A stretch of 64,000 bases of DNA from UBA6522 sp965221035 (lineage in GTDB: Bacteria > Pseudomonadota > Gammaproteobacteria > Steroidobacterales > Rariloculaceae), in the NCBI GenBank assembly GCA_965221035.1, contig OZ244860.1, positions 2,232,001 through 2,296,000 on the forward strand, written 5' to 3'. Below the pieces are notes generated by a model that saw only the letters and a list, made by a program, of their open reading frames with translations, had not been told where the DNA came from and did no database searches. The first letter of the stretch is position 1. Each line of letters opens with the position of its first letter. Below, piece by piece: positions 16,653-26,096 of this stretch. The translations under genes were made by a program, and so were the position numbers.

Positions 16653-18866
16653 CTAATTCAACCCCCGCCTCTCCAACAGCGGCTCCACGCTCGGGTCCCT
16701 GCCGGCAAAGTCCCTGAACAGGCTCAACGCCTCGGCGCTGCCGCCCCTGGACAACAGCGTATCCCTGAAGTGCTGGCCGTTCTCGCGGGTCATGCCGCCG
16801 TTCTCGTTGAACCACTTCACGGTGTCGGCATCCAGGACTTCGCTCCAGATGTAGGAATAGTAGCCCGCCGAATAGCCGCCCATGATGTGGGAGAAGTAGG
16901 TCAGGCGGTATCGAGGGGGCACGGTGGCGAGATCGGCGCCGGCCGCGGCCAACGCGGCGGCTTCGAAAGACATCAATTCCTCCGCGGAGGGCACCTGGTC
17001 GGCAGTGAGCTGGTGCAGCGCCTGGTCGGTGATCGATGCGGCCAGGTATTCCGTCGTGGCATAGCCCTGATTGAATTGTTCCGCCGCCAGGACCCGGTCC
17101 AGCAGATCCTGCGGCATGGGCTCGCCAGTCTCGTAGTGCAGCGCGTAATTGGCCAGCACTTCGGGCCACGTAGCCCACATTTCGTTGACCTGGGAGGGGT
17201 ACTCCACGAAATCGCGCGGAACGCTCGTCCCGGCGAACGACGGATAGTTCACATTCGAGAACAGTCCGTGCAGCGCGTGCCCGAATTCGTGGAAGGCGGT
17301 GATGACTTCGTCGAATGTCAGCAGCGTCGGTTCGCCCTCGGGAGGCTCCGGGATATTGAGGTGGTTTGCCACGACCGGACGCGTGCCTTGCAGGTGCGAC
17401 TGGCTGACGTAGGCATTCATCCACGCGCCGCCGCGCTTGGACTCGCGCGCGTACGGGTCGAATATGAACAGGCTCAACGTGGAACCGTCGTGATCGAACA
17501 CTTCGAATACCCGCACGTCTTCCTGGTACACCGGCAAGTCGAAGCGTTCCTCGAACGTGATACCGAATATCCGGTTGGCCGCGAAGAAGATTCCGTTCTC
17601 CAGCACGCTGTTCAGTTCCATATAGGGCTTGAGCTGCGACGCATCGAATTCGAACCGCTCCCGCCTGACCTTCTCGGAATAGAAGTCCCAATCCCAGGCG
17701 GCCAGCTCGAAGTCGCCGCCTTCGGCCTCGATCATGGCCTGCAGATCCGCAGCCTCGCGCTCCGCGTTCGCAACGGCCGGCGGCGTGAGAGACGCCAGAC
17801 GTTCGTTGACAGCCGCGACTGTCCTGGCGGTCTGATTGTCGAGTATGTAGTCGGCGTGGGTATCGTAGCCCAGCAGCGCCGCGCGTTCGGCACGCAACGC
17901 CGCCGTGCGGCTGACGACTTCTCGATTGTCGAATTCGCCGCCGCGGTTGCCGCGGCTCATGGAGGCCGCCAGCATGCGCTCGCGCAGGTCGCGGTTCTCA
18001 AGCGCTGCCATCAGCGGCTGTTGGGTGGTATTGACCATGGGGATGACGAACTTGCCGGGCAGTTCCCGTGATTCCGCCTCATCGGCCGCTCCCTCGGTCT
18101 GCGCCTCGGTCAGGCCGGCGAGTTCTTCGCGGGTGTCGACGACCGTGTACATGGCGTTGACCTCGTTCAGCACGTTCTGGCTGAACTCGGTCTCAAGCTC
18201 CGCCAGCTCGGTGTTGATGGCGCGAAGCCGTTCTTTCTGCTCTTCGGAAAGCTCGGCGCCGGCACGGACGAAGTCGCGATGGGTTTCTTCCACGAGGCGC
18301 AGCGACTCGGGGTCCAGCTCAAGTGACTCGCGACTGTCGTACAGGGACTTGACGCGCTCGAACAGTGCGCCGTTGAGCAGGATCCGATCGCGGTGCTCGG
18401 ACAGTTGCGGGGCGATCTCCACCTCGATGGCTTGCATCTCGTCGTTGGTATGAGCCGACATCAGCCCGAAGAAAACGCGCGAGACACGACTGAGAACCTG
18501 GCCCGACAGCTCCAGCGGCACCAGCGTGTTGTCCACCGTAGGCGCCTCGTCCCGATTGATGATCGCGTCGATCTCCGCAAGATGCTCGGCCATACCCGCT
18601 TCAAATGCCGGCAGGTAATGGCTGTCGGCGATCCGGTCGAACGGCGGATATTGCAGATACAGGGGGCTCTCAACGAGAAATGGATTTTCGCCTGACATGG
18701 TTTCTGAGGAATCTCCCATTCCGGTCGTGGCATCGGTGCCGGTTACATTCGGAGACGAGCCAGCCTCGGAGTCCGTCATGGAGTCCTCTGCCTGGTCGTC
18801 GGTACAGGCCGTCATCAAGAAAAAGGCGACAATGGTCGCAGCGGGGCGATTGCAAATCCTGTTCAT
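16653..18866 (-). CDS. dcp: M3-family dipeptidyl carboxypeptidase / oligopeptidase, lipoprotein
   Basis: This 737-residue protein has a lipoprotein signal (TIVAFFLMTAC) and an acidic Ser/Thr/Gly linker, then a full thimet-oligopeptidase-type domain with the zinc motif TAFHEFGHALH. A third zinc ligand is probably supplied by VEYPSQVNEMW. The length and the order of motifs fit Dcp, which removes dipeptides from peptide C-termini. Lipidation is unusual compared with the cytosolic E. coli enzyme and points to action at the cell envelope. It is a single gene, with a Fic gene reading away from it. Confidence 0.88.
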   Translation of the reverse strand: MNRICNRPAATIVAFFLMTACTDDQAEDSMTDSEAGSSPNVTGTDATTGMGDSSETMSGENPFLVESPLYLQYPPFDRIADSHYLPAFEAGMAEHLAEIDAIINRDEAPTVDNTLVPLELSGQVLSRVSRVFFGLMSAHTNDEMQAIEVEIAPQLSEHRDRILLNGALFERVKSLYDSRESLELDPESLRLVEETHRDFVRAGAELSEEQKERLRAINTELAELETEFSQNVLNEVNAMYTVVDTREELAGLTEAQTEGAADEAESRELPGKFVIPMVNTTQQPLMAALENRDLRERMLAASMSRGNRGGEFDNREVVSRTAALRAERAALLGYDTHADYILDNQTARTVAAVNERLASLTPPAVANAEREAADLQAMIEAEGGDFELAAWDWDFYSEKVRRERFEFDASQLKPYMELNSVLENGIFFAANRIFGITFEERFDLPVYQEDVRVFEVFDHDGSTLSLFIFDPYARESKRGGAWMNAYVSQSHLQGTRPVVANHLNIPEPPEGEPTLLTFDEVITAFHEFGHALHGLFSNVNYPSFAGTSVPRDFVEYPSQVNEMWATWPEVLANYALHYETGEPMPQDLLDRVLAAEQFNQGYATTEYLAASITDQALHQLTADQVPSAEELMSFEAAALAAAGADLATVPPRYRLTYFSHIMGGYSAGYYSYIWSEVLDADTVKWFNENGGMTRENGQHFRDTLLSRGGSAEALSLFRDFAGRDPSVEPLLERRGLN

Positions 18867-18975
18867 TTTTCACTCAACCTCATGTCCTGCCGCTCAAATA
18901 GCGCTGATAGTCATGTGCGGTCTGCTCCAATCGGAGGCCATAGTCTATATGCTCGCGTGAACCTGCGTGCCAGCA

Positions 18976-19055
18976 ATAATTGGATGGAATCGGGTGGATA
19001 ATTGGATGATTCTGTGTCATTCTACTAATGGATGGAATTGGAGGTTCAAATGGAT
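18976..19055 (+). promoter_or_regulatory. Spaced TGGAT repeats in the Fic gene leader
   Basis: TGGAT occurs at 18981, 19003, 19029 and 19051 on the plus strand. The first two lie in identical ATAATTGGAT decamers 22 bases apart, and the last two are also 22 apart. Such phasing could be an operator for the wHTH-bearing Fic protein, but the motif is short and the evidence weak. Confidence 0.3.
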
Positions 19056-20108
19056 GGCAACATCCATGCCGACTCGCTGAAGATCACGCCCGAAATCCTC
19101 TCGCTCATCGCGGAGATTGACGAATTCAAGGGTGCCTGGTCGGCGATTGGGCGCATTGCCCCTGAGCGGCTGGACGCGCTGCACAGGGTTGCAACGATCG
19201 AGAGCATCGGCTCCTCGACGCGAATCGAGGGTGCACGGCTGAGTGACAAGGAAGTCGAGGCGCTGCTCACCGGTCTTGACGTGAAGACCCTCGCCTCTCG
19301 GGACGAGCAGGAAGTCGCCGGCTACGCCGAAACAATGGAAACCGTCTTTGATCACTGGCGAGACATCTCGCTGACCGAGAACAACATCAAGCAACTGCAT
19401 CGCGACTTGCTTCGGTATTCGTCGAAGGACGAGCGCCATCGTGGTGAGTACAAGAAACACAACAACCATGTGGTAGCGTTCGGACCCGACGGAGAACGCC
19501 TCGCCATCGTTTTCCGCACCGCGAGCCCATTCGACACACCGCGGCTGATGACCGCACTGGTCGAGTGGGCGAGGGATACATTGACAGCGAGAGACTGGCA
19601 TCCCCTGATCGCCACAGCCATTTTCGTCGTGGTGTTTCTGGAGATTCACCCGTTCCAGGACGGCAACGGCCGCCTCTCGCGAATCCTCACCACACTATTG
19701 CTGCTGCGTGCGGGGTATGCGCACGTGCCCTACAGCTCCCTGGAAAGCGTCATCGAGCAGAACAAGGATACGTACTATGCGAGTTTGCGCCGGACGCAGA
19801 GGACCATACGTACGAATGCTCCGGACTGGGAGCCATGGCTGCACTTTTTCCTCAAGTCGCTGCAGCGGCAGAAAACGCGGCTTGAGAAAAAAATCGAGCG
19901 CGAGAGAATCCTGCTTGGCGATCTGCCCGGACTCTCGGTACAGATTCTGGAACTGTGCCTTGAGCGCGGCCGTGTCACTGTCGCCGACGCAGTCACAGTC
20001 ACCGGAGCCAACCGCAACACAATCAAGGATCACCTCAAGGCGCTCAAGCGTGCCGGACACATCGAGCAACACGGCGCAGGCCGGGGCACTTGGTACAGTC
20101 TGTTGTAA
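19050..20108 (+). CDS. Fic-family protein with C-terminal winged helix
   Basis: This 352-residue protein starts at ATG 19050, chosen because GGAGG lies five bases upstream; an in-frame ATG at 19032 has no ribosome site. The Fic core is intact: HPFQDGNGRLSR holds the catalytic His and the nucleotide loop. An N-terminal inhibitory motif SSTRIEG places it among class II (self-inhibited) Fic proteins. A C-terminal winged helix (VTGANRNTIKDHLKALKRAGH) suggests DNA binding and autoregulation. Fic domains usually transfer AMP to hydroxyl side chains; the target here is unknown. Confidence 0.88.
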   Translation: MDGNIHADSLKITPEILSLIAEIDEFKGAWSAIGRIAPERLDALHRVATIESIGSSTRIEGARLSDKEVEALLTGLDVKTLASRDEQEVAGYAETMETVFDHWRDISLTENNIKQLHRDLLRYSSKDERHRGEYKKHNNHVVAFGPDGERLAIVFRTASPFDTPRLMTALVEWARDTLTARDWHPLIATAIFVVVFLEIHPFQDGNGRLSRILTTLLLLRAGYAHVPYSSLESVIEQNKDTYYASLRRTQRTIRTNAPDWEPWLHFFLKSLQRQKTRLEKKIERERILLGDLPGLSVQILELCLERGRVTVADAVTVTGANRNTIKDHLKALKRAGHIEQHGAGRGTWYSLL

Positions 20109-20146
20109 GCTTCAGACTTCATTGGTCTGGATGATCGGAGGATTTC

Positions 20147-20572
20147 GTGAGCGAAAAGGACACCGGCAGTGTGCACTGGAGTTTCTGGGTCATCGGCGCT
20201 GTCGCGCTGGTGTGGAACGCGATGGGAGTCGTGAATATCTTCATGCAAATGAACCCGGACGTGCTTGCAACCTATCCGGAATCGCATCGCACGATCGTGG
20301 CAAACCAGACAGGGTGGATTTCCGCAAGCGTCATGATTGCCATTTTCGGCGGTGCCATTGGCTGCGTCCTGCTCCTGCTGAGAAAGGCCAGCGCGATCTG
20401 GCTGTTTTACGCCTCGCTGATCGCCACGGTCATTGTCGTTGCCCACACGCTGAGCCTTTCGGTTGAACTGAGTGCCTCCGACATCGTGATGATTATCGTG
20501 ATGCCGGTGGCGGTGGCGTTGCTGTTGGTCTGGTATTCGAGGTGGACCGCGACAAGGGGCTGGATTTCCTGA
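20147..20572 (+). CDS. Four-helix integral membrane protein
   Basis: This 141-residue protein starts at GTG 20147 behind CGGAGG. Four hydrophobic segments can be seen (WVIGAVALVWNAMGVVNIF, VMIAIFGGAIGCVLLLL, IWLFYASLIATVIVVAH and DIVMIIVMPVAVALLLVW). Family members are annotated only as hypothetical membrane proteins, and I cannot assign a function. It lies 38 bases after the Fic gene and may share its transcript. Confidence 0.65.
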   Translation: MSEKDTGSVHWSFWVIGAVALVWNAMGVVNIFMQMNPDVLATYPESHRTIVANQTGWISASVMIAIFGGAIGCVLLLLRKASAIWLFYASLIATVIVVAHTLSLSVELSASDIVMIIVMPVAVALLLVWYSRWTATRGWIS

Positions 20573-20621
20573 TCCGCGCCATCAAGCGCATGCTTCAGGC
20601 TTGTTCTCGCGTTAACTCGGG

Positions 20622-22727
20622 TTACTGCGGGTCAATGGGCGTCTCCACGCCCAACTGGTTCAGCAGGAAGGCGTATCGCTCGGCCGTTTCCAGATAGCGC
20701 TGAAAGCGGCCCGACTGGCCGCCGTGCCCGGCTTCCATCTGTACACGGTAGACCACCAGGTTGTCGTCGGTCTTGCGCGCTCGAAGACGCGCGACATATT
20801 TGCTCGGCTCCCAATACTGAACTTGCGAGTCCCACAGGCCCGTGCCGACAAACATGGCGGGATATTCCTTCGCCTCAAGCTGATCGTAAGGTGAATACGA
20901 GAGAATGTAATCGTAGTAGTCCCTGTCCTCGGGGTTGCCCCACTCGTCGTATTCGTTCGTGGTCAGTGGAATGCTCGCGTCCAGCATCGTCGTAACGACA
21001 TCCACGAAGGGTACGAGCGACACGATCACGCGGTATTTTTCCGGCGCCATGTTGGCCACGGCCCCGACGAGCAAGCCACCTGCGCTGCCGCCCATGGCCG
21101 CCACTCGATCGGGCGCCGCGTAGCCCCGATCAACCAGGAAATCCGTCACATCGACAAAGTCGGTAAAGGTGTTGAGCTTGTTCAGCAACTTGCCGTCTTC
21201 GTACCAGGACCGGCCCATTTCCTGGCCGCCGCGAATGTGCGCCAGCGCGTAGACCATGCCACGGTCGACCAGGCTCAGGACGTTGCTGCTGAACCGCGGG
21301 TCGTTGCTGTAACCGTAGGATCCGTAGCCGTACTGCAGCAGCGCCGCCGTGCCGTCCCGTTCGAAGCCGGTGCGGTAAAGCACGCTGACGGGAATTCGAG
21401 CGCCATCGCGCGCCGTGGCCCAGATTCTCTCGGTCACGTAGTCGTTCCTGTCGAAGCCCCCGAGCACGGGCTGTTGCTTCAGGAGCGTGCGTTCGCCGGT
21501 CCGTATATTCAGTTCATAGGTGCTGGCCGGCGTCGTCATCGATGTGTAGGTGTAGCGAAGTTGATCGGTATCGGGCTCGGCATTGACCGACAAGGCCATG
21601 GTGTAAGCCGGTTCATCGGCGTCGACATGGTGGCTCCGGCCATCCCGTTCCACGATACGAATGCGCGTGAGCCCGCCCGAACGTTCTCCCACCGCCATGA
21701 AGTCGTCGAACAACTCGAACCCACCGACAAATACGTCCGCATCGTGCCCGATCAGGTCACGCCACTGGGAGCGGTCTCCCCAGACTTCATCGCCCACTTC
21801 CATCAACTTGAAATTCTCGGCATTCCAGTTGGTGCGGATCACCCAACGCGAGTCGTGATGGTCCGCCGAGTACTCGAAATCGCGTTCGCGCGGCGCAAGC
21901 ACCCGAAACTCGCCCGGCGCCGCGGCCTCCGTGCAGCGCAGCTCGCTGGATACGGTGCTTTCGAGACCGATGCAGATGTATTTTTCCGAACGCGTGGTGC
22001 TCAAACCCATGTAGAAACTGTCGTCGAGTTCCTCGTAGACGACCGGGTCGCTGCCTGCATCGCTGCCCAGCGTGTGCGTCTTGACCCACCGAGTCAGGAG
22101 CGTGTCCTCGTCGTTCAGGACGTAATACAGCGTCCTGTTGTCGGCGGCCCATGCAAGACTCGTCGAAACACCGGGAATCTGCACCGAGAGCGTTTCGCCG
22201 CCCGCGAGATCCTTGACTCTCAATGTGTATTGCCGGCGCCCGACCGTGTCTTCAACATAGGCCAACCGGGTCTGGTCCGGGCTGACCTTCCAGTTACCGA
22301 CCTCATAGAAGTCGTGTCCTTCGGCGAGTTCATTGACATCGAGCATGATCTCTTCCGGCGCGTTCATGTTGCCTTCGCGGCGCGCGTAGACCGGATACTG
22401 CTGACCTTCCTCGAAGCGCGTGTAGTACCAGTAATCCTTGTACCTGTACGGCACGGAGCTGTCGTCCTGCTTGATTCGGCCGACGATTTCCTCGTACAGG
22501 GCAGCTTTCAGATCGGCCAGCGGGGCCATCACCGCGTCCGCATAGTCGTTCTCAGCCTCAAGGTACGCGAGCATGTCGGGGTCGGCGCGTTCATCGTCTC
22601 GCAACCAGTAGTATTCGTCCTGGCGCGTTGCCCCGTGGGGCGCCGTTACTTCGTTCGGTCGCTGCTCCGCGGCGGGCGGCAGGCGTGCGCCGTTGTTGGC
22701 GACAGTTGGCATGGTCGAATGCTTCAC
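20622..22727 (-). CDS. ptrB: Oligopeptidase B (S9A serine peptidase)
   Basis: The protein is 701 residues, the usual length for the family. An N-terminal beta-propeller (EYYWLRDDERAD is a hallmark near the start) is followed by the hydrolase domain. The catalytic Ser is in AAMGGSAGGLLVG, the Asp in GTGLWDSQVQYWEP and the His in EAGHGGQSGR. It cleaves oligopeptides after basic residues, normally in the cytosol or periplasm. The listed start is GTG 22727; an ATG five codons in (22712) is equally possible. It is divergent from the DUF6152 gene with a shared 137-base promoter gap. Confidence 0.9.
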   Translation of the reverse strand: MKHSTMPTVANNGARLPPAAEQRPNEVTAPHGATRQDEYYWLRDDERADPDMLAYLEAENDYADAVMAPLADLKAALYEEIVGRIKQDDSSVPYRYKDYWYYTRFEEGQQYPVYARREGNMNAPEEIMLDVNELAEGHDFYEVGNWKVSPDQTRLAYVEDTVGRRQYTLRVKDLAGGETLSVQIPGVSTSLAWAADNRTLYYVLNDEDTLLTRWVKTHTLGSDAGSDPVVYEELDDSFYMGLSTTRSEKYICIGLESTVSSELRCTEAAAPGEFRVLAPRERDFEYSADHHDSRWVIRTNWNAENFKLMEVGDEVWGDRSQWRDLIGHDADVFVGGFELFDDFMAVGERSGGLTRIRIVERDGRSHHVDADEPAYTMALSVNAEPDTDQLRYTYTSMTTPASTYELNIRTGERTLLKQQPVLGGFDRNDYVTERIWATARDGARIPVSVLYRTGFERDGTAALLQYGYGSYGYSNDPRFSSNVLSLVDRGMVYALAHIRGGQEMGRSWYEDGKLLNKLNTFTDFVDVTDFLVDRGYAAPDRVAAMGGSAGGLLVGAVANMAPEKYRVIVSLVPFVDVVTTMLDASIPLTTNEYDEWGNPEDRDYYDYILSYSPYDQLEAKEYPAMFVGTGLWDSQVQYWEPSKYVARLRARKTDDNLVVYRVQMEAGHGGQSGRFQRYLETAERYAFLLNQLGVETPIDPQ

Positions 22728-22864
22728 GATTCAGTAGTCTAAACTACGCGAAGGCTGCGATTGGCTTGACGATTTGCCCGCCACGGGAGCTGGCGCCCGC
22801 TTCGCTTGGCTGGCCTGCGCGGGCCGGCGGCCATTACGCTGGCACACAAAAAGGGAGTGAAACC

Positions 22865-23896
22865 ATGAGACACGCGAAAGTCGTTTTCCTGCTGATGCTG
22901 GCTGCTCCGGCAGGGCCTGCCGTCGCCCATCACAGCACGCTGGGATTCTTCGATCCGGATCGTATCATCGAGATCGAGGGCATCGTTCAGTCGGTCTCGA
23001 TGATGAATCCGCACATTCGTTTCGTGGTGGATGTCACGGAATCCTCTGGGGAAACCGTGGAATGGCACATCGAGTCCTCGGCGCTGAGCATACTGCGCAC
23101 CCGGGGCCTCGACCAGGACTTCATGCAGCCCGGCGACCGGGTGCGCCTTGCCGGCGCTGCGTCTCAGCGGAACCTCCCGGAAATGAGCGCGCGAAACATA
23201 TTGCTCGAAGACGGGACGGAAGTCCTGATCGCGCTGTCCGCAACTCCCTATTTCACGGACCCCGAGACAGGCGATCTCCTGGAGCCGCTGTTCAGTGACG
23301 CAGTCACGGAGGCGGCCCGCGCTTCCGCCGACGGCATCTTTCGCGTCTGGAGCACTGTACTCGGCGATCCCGACGCTTTCCCGATGTTCAAGGGCGTCTA
23401 CCCGCTCACCGACGCGGCGCGCGCGGCGCGCGATGCCTGGGATTCCACCTCCGCCGGGCTGCTGGAATGCTGGAAGAAGGGAACGCCGCTGATCATGATC
23501 ACGCCTCTTCCCATGGAGTTCGTGCGTCAGGGAGACGACATACTCTTGCGCTTTGAAGAGGACGACGCGGAGCGCCTGATCCACATGTCGGACGCCGCCC
23601 AACCGCCCGCGGGCCACTCCTTCTACGGTCATTCCACCGGGCACTGGGAGGGCGATACGCTGGTGGTGGAGACCGTCAACATCGATGCGCCCGACTTCGA
23701 CGACAAGGGCACGCCGCAGAGCCCCGAGATCTCGCTCGTCGAGCGATTTACACTGAGCGAGAACCGGGAACGCCTGGACTACACGATTACGATCACCGAT
23801 CTGGTGACCTTTACCCAACCTTTCGAGTTGTCACGTTATTGGGTCTGGAGACCGGAAATCGTCTTGCGGCCGTGGAATTGCGACGAGCTGCAGTGA
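22865..23896 (+). CDS. DUF6152-family exported protein
   Basis: 343 residues from ATG 22865, with GGGAG upstream. The signal peptide ends in GPAVAHHS. The first 100 residues match the DUF6152 pattern (HHSTLGFFDPDRIIEIEGIV, then MNPHIRFVV), an OB-like periplasmic fold. The C-terminal part has a second domain ending with GHWEGDTLVVET, a motif also seen in many secreted proteins of environmental bacteria. No catalytic function is recognised. Confidence 0.72.
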   Translation: MRHAKVVFLLMLAAPAGPAVAHHSTLGFFDPDRIIEIEGIVQSVSMMNPHIRFVVDVTESSGETVEWHIESSALSILRTRGLDQDFMQPGDRVRLAGAASQRNLPEMSARNILLEDGTEVLIALSATPYFTDPETGDLLEPLFSDAVTEAARASADGIFRVWSTVLGDPDAFPMFKGVYPLTDAARAARDAWDSTSAGLLECWKKGTPLIMITPLPMEFVRQGDDILLRFEEDDAERLIHMSDAAQPPAGHSFYGHSTGHWEGDTLVVETVNIDAPDFDDKGTPQSPEISLVERFTLSENRERLDYTITITDLVTFTQPFELSRYWVWRPEIVLRPWNCDELQ

Positions 23897-23927
23897 GAAA
23901 TCGAGTCTGGACACCAGTCATGCAGCG

Positions 23928-25412
23928 CTAGTGTTCATATTCGGTGTGCCGCGTTTCGAGTTCGTAAAACGTGGCCTGTACGAAATCATCCGCTTCGCCC
24001 GTATCGTTCTGGTTGTATACGCCCGCCTTGAAATACATGTAATCCTTGTCGACGTCGTAGCCGCTCCCAGACATGTCGATGTTCTGCTCGGCGCGTACCG
24101 CGCCGTCCTGGCTGATGGTTACGCGGAGGGCGTTGCCCCGGGTTTCGATCTCGAAGCCAAACTTCTCGCCCAGAGCGATGCCGTCGGTCGGGTTCGCCGC
24201 ATCGCTGAAACGACTGCCGATCAGGTCGAAATAGACGTCGTCGCCTCCGGACACTTCATGAACGGCGTATAGCGATCCGCGTGAATGACCTGGCAGTTTT
24301 CGATAGTACAGTCGGAGTGGTTCGTCAGTAGCGGCATGGATCTGCCCGACTATCACCTTGCCAACCTGGTTCCGGTCGCCCGTATCGGTTACGCGATCGA
24401 TCGCCAACGTGGCGCGTAGCGTGCCATCAATGCCGCCAGCCGCCCTGAGTGCCGATACCGGCGCGCTCGACAGTACCCAGTTGTTCCTGTTCGGGCTGCC
24501 ATCGTCGTTGATGGTGCGAATGCCGGTATCGCCACGCCGCAACATCTCGCGCAGTTCGGTGCGGGTATAACGGGTATTGTTCGAGGTCCTGGCGCCGGCC
24601 ACGGTGGCGCGAAACACCATGCCACCGTCGTCAGCCGTGAAGAAATAGCGTTCGTCGGTTGCGCCCCTGGCCAGCTCCACTTCGGAAATCCGGTCGGATC
24701 GTCCATCGTTGTCGTCGTCAGCCGGCGTGTTCAGGTACCAGCCGAGCAGATCGAAGTTTCTCCCCGGCGCCAGGTCGGGAGAGAGGCCAAAGCCGCCCGC
24801 GCCGGAATCGATGATGCGCGCACTCATGTCAACGTCGTTCGCGACCAGGGCCTCGAGGCGAAAATCGTCGAATCGGACCTCCACACCGCCGGAACTTGCA
24901 AAGACCAAAACACTTTCGACCGTGCCGGTTGCAAACGTCACCGCCACTTCTCGCCAATTGTTGCCCCTGGCCGGCTGCTGCTCGAAGAACAAATCCGTGC
25001 CGACCTTTGCGCCGAGGTTGCCGGGACCGCGTACGTGCGCGCTGAGACGATACGTGGTACCGGGTTGCACCGCGACGGTTTGCGTCACATAGGCCCCGTT
25101 TTCGGTCAGCTTGACCGCCCGCTCACCTTCGTGGGCGACATCCGACAAGGCCGTACCGGACCCGCTGGCGTCGCCGTCTATCCAGCCGGCCCAACCGTCT
25201 TCAAAACCGGGATTGACGATTTCCGCAGCTTGGCCAGCGCCAATAGACGCCAGCGCTACGACAAGAACACCGAGAAATGAACGATGGCTCGAAAACAGTG
25301 CCTTGGGCGGCGCCGCCGCCTCCGCTTCCTCGGCCTCGGCCACCGCGCACTCCAGGTCCTCGATCCCCAGTTGGCGGTCGTTGAACGGGCGCCTCTCAAA
25401 TTGCGTGTTCAT
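23928..25412 (-). CDS. PL7-family alginate lyase with N-terminal carbohydrate-binding domain
   Basis: About 494 residues from ATG 25412. A CBM-like beta-sandwich (EIVNPGFEDGWAGW to VEVRFDDFRLEA) is followed by an alginate-lyase-2 domain. All three PL7 signatures are present: RTELREML, VIVGQIH and YFKAGVYNQ, which supply the catalytic Arg, Gln/His and Tyr/Lys. It should cleave alginate or related polyuronate by beta-elimination outside the cytoplasm. Oddly, a 43-residue acidic segment precedes the signal-like helix (FLGVLVVALASIGAGQA), with no ATG after it. The start is 19 bases past the TerB-like stop, so the two may be cotranscribed. No other alginate genes are nearby. Confidence 0.85.
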   Translation of the reverse strand: MNTQFERRPFNDRQLGIEDLECAVAEAEEAEAAAPPKALFSSHRSFLGVLVVALASIGAGQAAEIVNPGFEDGWAGWIDGDASGSGTALSDVAHEGERAVKLTENGAYVTQTVAVQPGTTYRLSAHVRGPGNLGAKVGTDLFFEQQPARGNNWREVAVTFATGTVESVLVFASSGGVEVRFDDFRLEALVANDVDMSARIIDSGAGGFGLSPDLAPGRNFDLLGWYLNTPADDDNDGRSDRISEVELARGATDERYFFTADDGGMVFRATVAGARTSNNTRYTRTELREMLRRGDTGIRTINDDGSPNRNNWVLSSAPVSALRAAGGIDGTLRATLAIDRVTDTGDRNQVGKVIVGQIHAATDEPLRLYYRKLPGHSRGSLYAVHEVSGGDDVYFDLIGSRFSDAANPTDGIALGEKFGFEIETRGNALRVTISQDGAVRAEQNIDMSGSGYDVDKDYMYFKAGVYNQNDTGEADDFVQATFYELETRHTEYEH

Positions 25413-25431
25413 ACCTTCCCCAACCTCGAAT

Positions 25432-25872
25432 TCAGACATAGGGGGCCAATACGTCGGAGAGCTTGATCTCCCAGGACTTGGCAAGATGGGCAAGGGCGAC
25501 CCGTTCAGGGCCGGCCAGCTCCGCGTCGGCGCCGGCAACGCGAAGCGACATGATCAGCGTCAGCTCTCTCAGGTCGGCATCGGCGATCAATTCCCCACAG
25601 TGATCGATGAACGCCAGCTTGGTTTCCCGGTCGTGGATGGCCAGCGCGACATCCGACGTGGACTCCGCGATGTCCTCGTACTCGTCGGAAACATCCGGAG
25701 CATTGTAGGCATAGGTCATTTCGCGGCAGATATCCGCATAAACCTGTCGAACACGCTCGCGCTCGTCCGAGGCAAATTCCCCATCGACACACGCGACAGC
25801 CACCGCACACTGAAGGACGGCCTCGGGAGAATCGGCGGCGTAGAGATGAGATTCGAACTGATGCTCTTCCAT
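25432..25872 (-). CDS. Soluble TerB-like protein
   Basis: This 146-residue all-helical protein has no membrane segment. It contains AVAVACVDGEFASDERERV and AGADAELAGPERVALAHLA, the two acidic helical repeats typical of the TerB/DUF533 fold. It lies directly upstream of the alginate lyase gene. No link to tellurite or stress is visible; function unknown. Confidence 0.6.
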   Translation of the reverse strand: MEEHQFESHLYAADSPEAVLQCAVAVACVDGEFASDERERVRQVYADICREMTYAYNAPDVSDEYEDIAESTSDVALAIHDRETKLAFIDHCGELIADADLRELTLIMSLRVAGADAELAGPERVALAHLAKSWEIKLSDVLAPYV

Positions 25873-25929
25873 GTGGCTCTTGCCCCGTCCGGATCAGAAG
25901 ATGGATCGTTGACGGGTAGTCTACATTCT

Positions 25930-26025
25930 TGCGCGCGGCCGTTCCTGAGCGCGGCCATTCTTGAGTACGGCTTTCACTGAGCGCGGCCCTTCTTGAGCGC
26001 GGCCGTTCTCGTGCCTGGCCCTCGC
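25930..26025 (+). repeat. 16-bp GC-rich tandem repeat, about six units
   Basis: Six consecutive 16-base units start at 25930, 25946, 25962, 25978, 25994 and 26010 with consensus TGAGCGCGGCCNTTCT. Units 2, 4 and 5 are nearly identical; units 3 and 6 are more diverged. It lies between the TerB-like and amidohydrolase genes. The unit length is not a multiple of three, so it is unlikely to be coding. Confidence 0.85.
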
Positions 26026-26096
26026 TGACTGTGCTTCGTGCGCGTTTCCTGCGAGCACATCGCGATAGAATGCCGCATTCCCCGTTTGGACAACCC

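Noticed and set aside
21237..22742. A 501-codon frame opposite oligopeptidase B
   Set aside because: It is a mirror of a complete S9 peptidase gene.
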